This document shows positions 23,401 to 30,749 of a stretch of DNA of 33,820 bases, piece by piece. Below the pieces are notes generated by a model that did not search any database, had not been told where the DNA came from, and was given only the letters and a program-made list of their open reading frames with translations. Position 1 is the first letter of the stretch, and the number at the start of each line of letters is the position of its first letter. The stretch spans positions 1 through 33,820 of the forward strand of contig CANQIH010000004.1 in NCBI GenBank assembly GCA_947624035.1. The letters run 5' to 3'. Source of the stretch: an uncultured Oscillospiraceae bacterium. GTDB taxonomy: Bacteria > Bacillota > Clostridia > Oscillospirales > Oscillospiraceae. The position numbers and the translations under genes were made by a program.

Positions 23401-23852
23401 GTCACCCCGTCCACATATTCCATGACGATGTAGGCGGTGTTGTTGGCCTCAAAAAAGTCCTGTACGGTGACGATGGCCGGCTGCTTCACCATCCGGGCCA
23501 TGATCTGGGCCTCCTTGAGGAACCGCTGCTTGCCCTTCTCATAGCTCTTGGCCTGTGGCCCGATGGGGCTCGTGACCACCACCGATACGGTGGCGTCCCG
23601 GCTCACCTTGTCCCGGGGGTAGTACTCCTTCACGGCCACCCGGGTCTCCAGACGCCGGTCCAGGCCTATGTAGGTGATGCCGAAGCCCCCCTCGCCCAGG
23701 ACCCCGCCGACGGCATACCGGTCCGCCAGTACCGTGCCCGGCTGCAGATGGTGGGGCTGGGGCATATAGTCCGCCAGTGCCCTGCCGCACTTGGGACACG
23801 TGTGCCCCTCCCCCGCCGGGGCCATGCAATACGGGCAGTATTTCTTATCCAA
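20427..23852 (-). CDS. Receptor-like Ser/Thr kinase B with coiled-coil juxtamembrane, 1141 aa
   Basis: The ORF opens at ATG 23873 (overlapping the previous TGA). I prefer TTG 23852: GGAGG lies exactly 8 nt before it, and it aligns with the ATG of kinase A (M-x-x-x-YCP). Zinc ribbon, then kinase about 45-315 (GEGGFGITY, AVKEYYP, HRDISPDN, DFGCA, APMEQY). Unlike C, D and E, the cytoplasmic juxtamembrane part (about 318-385) is a Glu/Arg then Gln/Lys-rich coiled coil (KKRLEEERRRAAEEKKR), suggesting dimerisation. TM about 386-406 (LWAVLSLAAVALVAGVLGF). The ectodomain has seven ordered N-x-G rungs (LVNCGTI to TVNDGGT) plus a C-terminal set. Part of its kinase DNA is identical to kinase C. Confidence 0.88.
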   Translation of the reverse strand: MDKKYCPYCMAPAGEGHTCPKCGRALADYMPQPHHLQPGTVLADRYAVGGVLGEGGFGITYIGLDRRLETRVAVKEYYPRDKVSRDATVSVVVTSPIGPQAKSYEKGKQRFLKEAQIMARMVKQPAIVTVQDFFEANNTAYIVMEYVDGVTLKTMTERRGHIPPGELLPLIEPIFGALATLHKTGLIHRDISPDNIMVEDGRARLLDFGCAREAEGSETQTVTLKHGYAPMEQYGQKGQGPWTDVYALSATIYYCLTGVVPPRAPDRLVEDTLMLPIKLGAALTETEEKALLRGMNAAPQGRLQSMEDLHDALYDGLFPEEKEELRRREEQAREKKRLEEERRRAAEEKKRQEQEARQQKQQEKQQKQQQKRSGRRTGLWAVLSLAAVALVAGVLGFLSWRDSHPDSAVHDPGSGKALKENTFDNAQTIAAGVYGRDDLESLMESDGVKAVALEAGAVLDLNAGGSGEYVLPKPLLVREGAALRANHLRVPDGSALQVDGTLDCRGLITLEGSGTRLYVNETGGLTGEGQDCAVILMDDGQNLALADSGLLGRMGTHVQITPRKPENAVSVTAVEDLAAAVASGKPISIDQSISLPADYTFDCAYVWVSEGVTVRVRGRDSGGESTLCFESYGDGHCTLVNCGTIRAAIWADDDTVIYNYGSIEPFDSHTEGYYLEGGVLLLNFGDLEQDLFARIWDDGLLLNTGTVTARDMYMVGADMVNLGRLLLPEMSEASGMDHAALLGTEWDSVLYNSGTIVCERGSELDLYGWTVNDGGTIDIQDGLGYGAGSIYNMNGSVTVGGESWPAGVVYGPGTARLATDSLASFQTDSQAGLIPADCTVVESADALWASAAAGEKGRVVRDIELNQRLVVAGTLYICGKVTAPSVTVSGGQVYICGGGSLVTDDLRLEADSGTGWFAKLSVSGGGSLKVTETLEAESSALFAAGGSIDLTGAQVSLRDRACFIPMRADSLAMNSAQVTAASRSLFMTPMSEAFSARDMTISAEDSTVRLLGEVRLNGADIDLTVSGPDQESILEVAGRSAVFQDSQISSASEGCTIVLRPARLELAGSALYNAGYASIDGWLERTITMDRQSHITNAGYMDWTEAEETDVKLPVLNRGELHYHGDGQLVEVVGEHAIYDE
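23198..23514. repeat. Kinase-core tract identical to 26581-26897 (copy 1)
   Basis: 317 nt within the kinase B catalytic region match kinase C base for base, at a constant offset of 3383. Flanks differ on both sides. This indicates recent gene conversion or recent duplication. Confidence 0.8.
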
Positions 23853-23869
23853 CGTCTCCGCCTCCCCCG

Positions 23870-26800
23870 TCATACCTTGGGTTCGATATATCCGTAGTTC
23901 TCCACCGGCTGATGCAGATCTCTCTCGCCGAAGAGATACATCTCGCCGTGATTCGTGATCCGGGCGCTGTCGCCGGTGGTCAGGCTGCTCTCCTGCCGCC
24001 AGCCGCCAAAGCTCGTAAAGCCGTAGTTCACAAGCTGGGTCTCACCGCGCAGGAAGGTATCGGCATGATCAAAGCTCAGCGTGCAGCTGCCTACGTCCGT
24101 TCCCTCCGCGCCCACTGTGATGCCGCTGCTCCCCTCAAAGACGTTCGTCTTCCCGAGGCACAGAAGGCGGCTGTCCCCGTAATAGCCTGTATAGCGCACC
24201 GAGACGGACCCGTCCGTCAGCGAAACACCGCCAGGCAGACTCGCATGGCTGTCCTCCACCGTGAGGGCGAGCCCCGCCGCCGTGAGGGGCGTCCCGCTCG
24301 GCATGCAGAGCCAGGAGGCGGAATACACGCCCACGCTGGCGCCGTCCAGGCCGGTCACCTCCGCCCCCGCAGGGAGGAAGCACCCGCCGTTTCGCAGGAG
24401 CACGGCCGCGCCGCTCAGCGCCAGCGTGCCGCCCTCGCCGTAGAGGATCGACCCGCTCACGGTCAGGGAGCCTGTCACCTTCAGCGAGGCGTTCCGGGCA
24501 AGGAACAGCTCCGCGCCGCCGCCAAGGCTCAGTTCCTCCGTCTCCAGGCTCCCGCCCTCGCACAGGACGAGCATGGAGCCGCTCACGGCGGCCGAGGGCG
24601 CCTTGATGGACCCAGCCACGTACAGCGGCGCCGTCACCGCCAGGGGCTCCGTGAGCTCCACGTCCCCCGTCAGGAGCACCGGGCCGCCGGCCGCCAGGGC
24701 GGAGAGCAGCGTCTGTCCGTCCGCCGCCGGGGCCGCGCCGGCCTTCGCGGCGTCGGTCTCCCCGGTCCGGCGGACATGCCCGTCCTGCTCCTGGGCCGCT
24801 GCCTCCACGGCGCCCGGGCCGTATATGAGCTCGGGCAGCCAGGCGGTCTCCGCCGCCGTGACCGTCCCGCCGCGCAGGTTGTACACCGCGCCGTCGAGAC
24901 CGCCGCTGATATCCACCTGGCCGCCGTCGTTCCACAGCCAGCCGGACACGATCGCCGTCGCGCCCTCGTCCACGGTCATCCGGCCGCTGTTGTACATCGC
25001 GGCGCCGTTGGCCACCGTCAGGCCATCGCCATTGGTATCCACGGAAACAGTCAGCTGTCCCAGATTCACGAAGCCAGCGCCCATCTGCTCGAAGTCATAG
25101 GCGCAAAACTGCCCCGCGTTGACCAGCAGCGCCTCGCCGCTCATGCGGGAGCGCAGGGTGGCGTCGATCTCGCCAAAGTTCAGCACCAGCGCCCGGCCAT
25201 CCAGGGCCATGCCCGTGCCGTTGCCCATGTTTTCGTTATAGACGCCGTAGTTATAGACGGCCGCGCCGCCCTTGATGCCGCCCTGGATGGTCCCCTCGTT
25301 CACCAGCACGGACCCCTCGTCCAGGCACAGAGTCCCCATGCGGTCATTCCACCTGTTCACGACGTCGGTACGGCGCACCGTCACGCCCACGCTGACCCAG
25401 ACGGTCTTGCCGCGGCCCCAGAGCTCCTCGCCGTAGATATCGATGCTCTTGTCGATGGAGACCGCCGTCACCGTCTCGTCCGCAAAGGCGGCCTGGAGCT
25501 CCTTGAAGCTGGTGACGGACGTCATATCCGCCGGCCGCCGGGGCACGATCTGTATATGGCCGCCCAGGCGCTCCGTCAGGGCCCCGTCTGCCACGGACAG
25601 GGCCGTCCACTCGTCCATAAGGAACACGGCGCAGCGCTCCGCCTGCTCCGTGAGCGCGCCGGTCTGGCCGATGCTGAGCCTGGTGGTCCCACCCTCCAGG
25701 GTGATGAGGCCCCGGCAGTCCAGGGTACCGTCCACCTGCAGGGCGGCGCCGTTGGGGATGCGCAGCCAGTTGGCCCGGAGGGTGGCCCCCTCCTTCACCA
25801 GCAGGGGCTTCGCGAGGCGGTACTCGCCCTCTCCGCCCCCGTTCAGGTCCAGCGTGGCCCCCGCCTCCAGGGCGATGGCCCCGACGGACCCGTCGCGCAT
25901 GAAGCCCGCCACGTCTCCGGCGTCGTAATAGCCCGCCGGGAGGGTCTTGACATTCTTATGCGCGCTCAGGTCCAGCGGCTGGCCGCTGCCCGGGGCCGGT
26001 GTGGGCTTGGGCGTGGGCTCTGCCGTGGGCGCCGGGGTGGGCTCCGCCGTGGGCACAGGTGCGGGCGAGGCGGCCGGCTCTCCGCCGCCGCGGCTGAACC
26101 AAAGGACCGCCGCGGCGATGGCCGCCAGCGCCAGGACCACGGCCACGATGGCGCCCGTCTTTTTCCGGGGCCTCGGCTGGGGCTTTGGCGCGGGTACGAT
26201 AGGCTCCGGCTCATGTATAGGCTCAGGTATCACGGGCTCCGGCCCGGGGCCCTGATCGGGCTTCGGTCCCGGCTCCAGCGGGAAAACGCCGTTATAGAGC
26301 GCGTCATAAAGCTCCCTCACGGACTGGAACCGGCCCTGTGGCATCACATTCATGCCCCGCAGCAGCGCCCTTTCCTCCGTCTCCGTCAGCGCCGCCCCCA
26401 GCTTGATGGGCAGCAGCAGCGTGTCCCCCATCACCCGGTCCGGGGCCCGGGGCGGCACCACGCCCGTGAGGCAGTAATATATCGTCGCGCTCAGGGCGTA
26501 TACGTCCGTCCAGGGGCCCTGGCCGCCCTGGCTGTACTGCTCCATAGGCGCGAAGCCGTGCTTGAGTGTCACGGTCAGCGTCTCGCTGCCCTCCGCCTCC
26601 CGGGCGCAGCCGAAGTCCAGCAGCCGGGCGCGGCCGTCCTCCACCATGATGTTGTCCGGGGAGATGTCCCGGTGGATGAGCCCGGTCTTATGGAGCGTGG
26701 CCAGCGCCCCGAATATGGGCTCGATGAGCGGCAGCAGCTCCCCCGGCGGGATGTGGCCCCGCCGCTCGGTCATGGTCTTGAGGGTCACCCCGTCCACATA

Positions 26801-27235
26801 TTCCATGACGATGTAGGCGGTGTTGTTGGCCTCAAAAAAGTCCTGTACGGTGACGATGGCCGGCTGCTTCACCATCCGGGCCATGATCTGGGCCTCCCGG
26901 AGGAACCGCTGCCTGCCCTTCTCATAGCTCTTGCCCTGAAGTCCGATGGGGCACGTGATGGCCGCGGAGGCGGTGGCGTCCCGGCTCACCTTGTCCCGGG
27001 GGTAGTATTCCTTCACGGCCACCCGGGTCTCCAGACGCCGGTCCAGGCCTATGTAGGTGATGCCGAAGCCCCCTTCGCCCAGGACCCCGCCGACGGCGTA
27101 CCGGTCCATGAGCACCGTGCCCGGCTGCAGATGGTGGGGCTGGGGCACGTAGTCCGCCAGCGCCTTTCCGCACCTGGGGCACGTGTCATCCTCCCCCGCC
27201 GGGGCCATGCAATACGGGCAGTATCTCTTATCCAA
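23870..27235 (-). CDS. Receptor-like Ser/Thr kinase C, 1121 aa
   Basis: The preferred start is TTG 27235, 8 nt after GGAGG and aligned with kinase A; ATG 27250 is the alternative. Zinc ribbon, kinase about 45-315 with the same motif set, then a Pro/Glu-rich cytoplasmic stretch (EPIHEPEPIVPAPKP), basic RPRKK, TM about 358-378 (TGAIVAVVLALAAIAAAVLWF) and an outside Pro/Thr linker (PTAEPTPAPTAEP). Ectodomain rungs run LVNEGTI, VYNYGVY, VLNFGEI, LVNAGQF, FVNLGQL, MYNSGRM, LWNDGGQ, then a terminal group LVNYGF, ITNHGE, VENYGY. It sits 17-18 nt from both neighbours, so it is in an operon. Confidence 0.88.
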   Translation of the reverse strand: MDKRYCPYCMAPAGEDDTCPRCGKALADYVPQPHHLQPGTVLMDRYAVGGVLGEGGFGITYIGLDRRLETRVAVKEYYPRDKVSRDATASAAITCPIGLQGKSYEKGRQRFLREAQIMARMVKQPAIVTVQDFFEANNTAYIVMEYVDGVTLKTMTERRGHIPPGELLPLIEPIFGALATLHKTGLIHRDISPDNIMVEDGRARLLDFGCAREAEGSETLTVTLKHGFAPMEQYSQGGQGPWTDVYALSATIYYCLTGVVPPRAPDRVMGDTLLLPIKLGAALTETEERALLRGMNVMPQGRFQSVRELYDALYNGVFPLEPGPKPDQGPGPEPVIPEPIHEPEPIVPAPKPQPRPRKKTGAIVAVVLALAAIAAAVLWFSRGGGEPAASPAPVPTAEPTPAPTAEPTPKPTPAPGSGQPLDLSAHKNVKTLPAGYYDAGDVAGFMRDGSVGAIALEAGATLDLNGGGEGEYRLAKPLLVKEGATLRANWLRIPNGAALQVDGTLDCRGLITLEGGTTRLSIGQTGALTEQAERCAVFLMDEWTALSVADGALTERLGGHIQIVPRRPADMTSVTSFKELQAAFADETVTAVSIDKSIDIYGEELWGRGKTVWVSVGVTVRRTDVVNRWNDRMGTLCLDEGSVLVNEGTIQGGIKGGAAVYNYGVYNENMGNGTGMALDGRALVLNFGEIDATLRSRMSGEALLVNAGQFCAYDFEQMGAGFVNLGQLTVSVDTNGDGLTVANGAAMYNSGRMTVDEGATAIVSGWLWNDGGQVDISGGLDGAVYNLRGGTVTAAETAWLPELIYGPGAVEAAAQEQDGHVRRTGETDAAKAGAAPAADGQTLLSALAAGGPVLLTGDVELTEPLAVTAPLYVAGSIKAPSAAVSGSMLVLCEGGSLETEELSLGGGAELFLARNASLKVTGSLTVSGSILYGEGGTLALSGAAVLLRNGGCFLPAGAEVTGLDGASVGVYSASWLCMPSGTPLTAAGLALTVEDSHASLPGGVSLTDGSVSVRYTGYYGDSRLLCLGKTNVFEGSSGITVGAEGTDVGSCTLSFDHADTFLRGETQLVNYGFTSFGGWRQESSLTTGDSARITNHGEMYLFGERDLHQPVENYGYIEPKV
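26581..26897. repeat. Kinase-core tract identical to 23198-23514 (copy 2)
   Basis: Second copy of the 317-nt identical tract, in kinase C. It covers the region encoding the VQDFFEANN to REAEGSET segment, including HRDISPDN. Confidence 0.8.
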
Positions 27236-27253
27236 CGCCTCCGCCTCCATTCA

Positions 27254-30200
27254 TCAGAACTCCCTGTACTCCGCCGGTATGCCCTTGACCACGCTTGGAT
27301 CAAAGTCGGGATAGTTGTAGAAAAAGCTGCCCCGGTTGTCCACGGGCTGGACCAGGTCCGCCTCCATGGAGAAGAAGATGGTCCCGTTGTTGACGAAGGA
27401 CGCCTCAGCGTCTCCCGTCATATGATAAGCCCCCCAGCCGTCAAAGTTCATCTGGCCGTTGTTCACGATCTGGGTGTTCCCATTCAGCTCCACGTCCGCA
27501 AACTGCGACCACAGGCCGCAGTTGGTCCCCTCCAGGGTGATGGCGCAGCTGTCGAAGGCCAACCGGTCCCCGGTGAACACCAGGCCGGCGCTGTCCTCCC
27601 AGGTGCTCCGGTCCGTGATGGAGGAGCCGGCCAGCTCCACGGGGCCAAAGGCCCAGAATTCTCCGTCCTCCACAGTCATCACAAGGCCGCTGGCGGAGAA
27701 GGTCATATCCCCGGGTGTTGTAAAGATAGAGCCAGTCGCCAGCCTCAGCCGGGTCCTGTCCATGGACAGCCCCTCCAGCTTTCGGAGCGCGAAGGCGCTG
27801 TCGTACGCAATATCGAGGATGGCTCCCGACAGGTCCACGGCGCCGCCGCCGGCGTAGAGGGCCGCGCCGGTCATCCCCATGGAGCCGGTCACGGTCAGGC
27901 CGGCGCCCTTCGTCAGGATCAGCCAGGCCGTCTCCGCCATATCGCCCGTGTCGTTCACGGCGGCCAGGGCCTCCGCCTCCAGGCTGCCGCCCTCGCACAG
28001 GGTCAGCTGCGTGCGGTACACCGTGAGGGCGGACGCCTTCAGCCGCCCGGCCACGTACACCGGCGCCGTCAGCGTCAGGGGCTCGGACACGGTCAGATCG
28101 TCCCGGAGCAGCACCGTCATCCCTGCCTGCTCGGCCTGCCGCAGGGAGGCCTCGTCGTGGACCTCCACGGCGTTCGCCGGCACAGAGCCATCGGTCAGGT
28201 TCGGGTAGAAGGACATATTTACATCCTCCCTGCCCTTCTCCGCCGTGCCGGGGCCGCAGATCAGTCCGGAGCTGCCGCCCTCCACATAGCAGCGGCCGCT
28301 GAAGTCGTTGTAGACGCTGCCGCGCAGGAAGCCGCCGTCCTTCACATCCACCGTGCCCCGGTTGACCATCCAGCCATGTACAGTCACGCTGCTGGTATCC
28401 TCCACCGTAAAGGTGCCGCTGTTATAGATCCCGGCGCCGTGGAAGGTCTCGAGCCGGTGCCAGCCGGCGAGTCCGCCCACGGTCACCTGGCCCAGGTTCA
28501 CCATATCCGCGTCCGTCAGAAAGCAGTCTGCGAGGCCGATCTCGCCTGCGTTGAGCAGGAAGCTGTTCTCACTGAGGTCAAAGGACCGTTGGTACCTGAT
28601 CTGGCCAAAGTTCAGCACCAGCGACATGCCCACGCCCCAGGATACGCTCTCGCTGGCCGGATCGCTCATAACGCCGTAGTTGTAGATCGCAGACCTTCCC
28701 TCTATACAGATGCAGCTGTTGACGGTCCCCTCGTTCACCAGGACCGCCCCAGGGAGATTCGGGTGTTCAAATAAGGTGTCCGGGTCGATCATGTTGATAT
28801 ATCCGCCGCCCTCATTTTCGGAGGTAACGTTGAGCGTCACGCCTTCGCTGACCCACACCGTCTTTCCGGAGCTGATGGCCAGCCCTTCTGTGGCGGTGAT
28901 ATCCCCGTCCACGGAGATGGCGGTCACCTTCTCGTCCTCCAGCGCCTCAAGGAGCTGGTCCAGGGTGGTGACGGACAGGATGTCCTCCGGCCGCCGGGGC
29001 ATGATCTGCATATGGCCGCCCAGGTGCCGGCGGAGGTTCGTGTCCGCCACGGACATGGCCTCGCCGGAGTCCATGAGGAACACCGCGCAGCGCTCCGACT
29101 CCTCGGGAAGGCCGCCGGTCTTGCTTATGCTGAGCTTCGTCTCCTCGCCCTCCAGGGTCACCAGGCCCTGGCAGTCCAGCTGCCCGTCCACCTGCAGGGC
29201 GCCGTCCCCGGATATGCGCAGCCAGCTGGCCCGGAGCGCGGCCCCCTCCCCCACCAGCAAGGGCTTTGTGAGGGTGTACTCGCCCTCTCCGTTCAGGTCC
29301 AGCACAGCCCCGTCCGCCAGGGCGACGACCCCAACGGAATCGTCGTTCATCAAGTCCTCCACGTCCGCGGCGGTGTAGCTGCCCGCCGGGAGGGTGTGGA
29401 TATCCTCATAGGCGCCCAGGTCCAGGGGCTGGCCCCGTCCAGGGGCCGGGGTGGGCGGCGGCGTGGGTTCCGGCGTGGGCTCCGGGGTGGGCGTGGGCTC
29501 CGCCGTAGGCTCCGGGGTGGGCGTGGGTCTGAGAGATGCCAGCCCCCCGCGGCTGAACCAGAACACCGCTGCCGCGATGACCGCCAGCGCCAGGACCGCC
29601 GCCACGACGGCGCCCGTCTTCTTCCGGGGCTTGGGCTCCGGCTTTGGCATGGGCTTGGGCTCCGGCTCGGATACTATAGGCTCCGGCTCGGGTATAGGCT
29701 TTGGTATTATGGGCTCCGGTCCAGGCTCCGGCTTGGGTACCGGCTCTTTTGGGACCTTCTTCGCCGGGAACACGCCGTTGTAGAGGGCGTCATAGAGCTC
29801 TCTCACGGACTGGAACCGGCCCCGGGGCAGCACGCTCATGCCCCGCAGCAGCGCCTTTTCCTCCGTCTCCGTGATGGCCGCCCCCAGCTTGATGGGCAGC
29901 ATCAGCGTGTCCTCCACCGCCCGGTCCGACGCCCGGGGCGGCACCACGCCGGTGAGGCAATAGTATATCGTCGCGCTCAGGGCGTACACGTCCGTCCAGG
30001 GCCCTTGCCCGCCCCGGCCGTACTGCTCTATGGGCGCGAAGCCCTGCTTGAGGGTCACGGTGAGGGTCTCGCTGCCCTCCGCCTCCCGGGCGCAGCCGAA
30101 GTCCAGAAGCCGGATGTGCCCGTGCTCCACCATGATGTTGTCCGGGGAGATGTCCCGGTGGATGAGCCCGGCCTCATGGAGCGTGGCCAGCGCGCCGAAC

Positions 30201-30721
30201 AGCGGCTCGACCATGGGCAGCAGCTCTCCGGGCGGGATGTGGCCCCGCTGCTCCGTCATCTCCTTGAGGGTCACCCCGTCCACGTACTCCATGACGATGT
30301 AGGCGGTGTTGTTGGCCTCAAAGAAGTCCCGGACCGTGACGATGGCGGGCTGCTTCACCATTTTGGCCATGACCTTGGCCTCCCGGAGGAAGCGCTGCTT
30401 GCCCTTCTCGTAGCTCTGGGCCTGGGGCCCGATGGGCCCCGTGACCGCCACGGAGGCGGTGGCGTCCCGGCTCGCCTTGTCCCGGGGATAGTATTCCTTG
30501 ATGGCCACCCGCATCTCCAGCCGCCGGTCCAGGCCTATGTAGGTGATGCCGAAGCCGCCCTCGCCCAGGACCCCGCCAATGACATACCGGTCCCGGAGCA
30601 CCGTGCCCGGCTGGAGATGGGACGGCTGGGGCTCATACCCCGCCGCCGTCTTCCCGCACTTGGGGCATACGCCGTCCTCCCCCACCGGGGCCATGCACCA
30701 GGGACAATACCTCTTTTCCAA
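27254..30721 (-). CDS. Receptor-like Ser/Thr kinase D, 1155 aa
   Basis: The ORF is open to 30838, but the extension overlaps kinase E. ATG 30739 has no SD; TTG 30721 has GGAGG exactly 8 nt upstream and aligns with the other starts, so it is used. Zinc ribbon YCPWC...CPKCG; kinase about 45-315 (HRDISPDN, DFGCA, APIEQY). The cytoplasmic stretch is full of KPEPGPEP-type repeats, then RKK, TM about 378-398 (GAVVAAVLALAVIAAAVFWF) and an outside PTPEPTAEPTP linker. The ectodomain has rungs LVNEGTV, IYNYGVM, VLNFGQI, LLNAGEI, MVNLGQV, IYNSGTF, MVNRGTV, and the terminal group IVNNGQ, FVNNGT, VDNRGS. Closest relative of kinase E. Confidence 0.88.
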   Translation of the reverse strand: MEKRYCPWCMAPVGEDGVCPKCGKTAAGYEPQPSHLQPGTVLRDRYVIGGVLGEGGFGITYIGLDRRLEMRVAIKEYYPRDKASRDATASVAVTGPIGPQAQSYEKGKQRFLREAKVMAKMVKQPAIVTVRDFFEANNTAYIVMEYVDGVTLKEMTEQRGHIPPGELLPMVEPLFGALATLHEAGLIHRDISPDNIMVEHGHIRLLDFGCAREAEGSETLTVTLKQGFAPIEQYGRGGQGPWTDVYALSATIYYCLTGVVPPRASDRAVEDTLMLPIKLGAAITETEEKALLRGMSVLPRGRFQSVRELYDALYNGVFPAKKVPKEPVPKPEPGPEPIIPKPIPEPEPIVSEPEPKPMPKPEPKPRKKTGAVVAAVLALAVIAAAVFWFSRGGLASLRPTPTPEPTAEPTPTPEPTPEPTPPPTPAPGRGQPLDLGAYEDIHTLPAGSYTAADVEDLMNDDSVGVVALADGAVLDLNGEGEYTLTKPLLVGEGAALRASWLRISGDGALQVDGQLDCQGLVTLEGEETKLSISKTGGLPEESERCAVFLMDSGEAMSVADTNLRRHLGGHMQIMPRRPEDILSVTTLDQLLEALEDEKVTAISVDGDITATEGLAISSGKTVWVSEGVTLNVTSENEGGGYINMIDPDTLFEHPNLPGAVLVNEGTVNSCICIEGRSAIYNYGVMSDPASESVSWGVGMSLVLNFGQIRYQRSFDLSENSFLLNAGEIGLADCFLTDADMVNLGQVTVGGLAGWHRLETFHGAGIYNSGTFTVEDTSSVTVHGWMVNRGTVDVKDGGFLRGSVYNDFSGRCYVEGGSSGLICGPGTAEKGREDVNMSFYPNLTDGSVPANAVEVHDEASLRQAEQAGMTVLLRDDLTVSEPLTLTAPVYVAGRLKASALTVYRTQLTLCEGGSLEAEALAAVNDTGDMAETAWLILTKGAGLTVTGSMGMTGAALYAGGGAVDLSGAILDIAYDSAFALRKLEGLSMDRTRLRLATGSIFTTPGDMTFSASGLVMTVEDGEFWAFGPVELAGSSITDRSTWEDSAGLVFTGDRLAFDSCAITLEGTNCGLWSQFADVELNGNTQIVNNGQMNFDGWGAYHMTGDAEASFVNNGTIFFSMEADLVQPVDNRGSFFYNYPDFDPSVVKGIPAEYREF

Positions 30722-30749
30722 CGCCTTTGCCTCCCTCATGTTTTTTTGA

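Noticed and set aside
23777-28774. 1,665-aa plus-strand ORF, and similar long plus-strand ORFs at 19683-22304, 22392-23897, 29012-30874 and 31509-33305
   Set aside because: Exact antisense of the kinase genes in GC-rich DNA. They read as Arg/Gly/His/Ala-rich low-complexity sequence with no domain and no SD.
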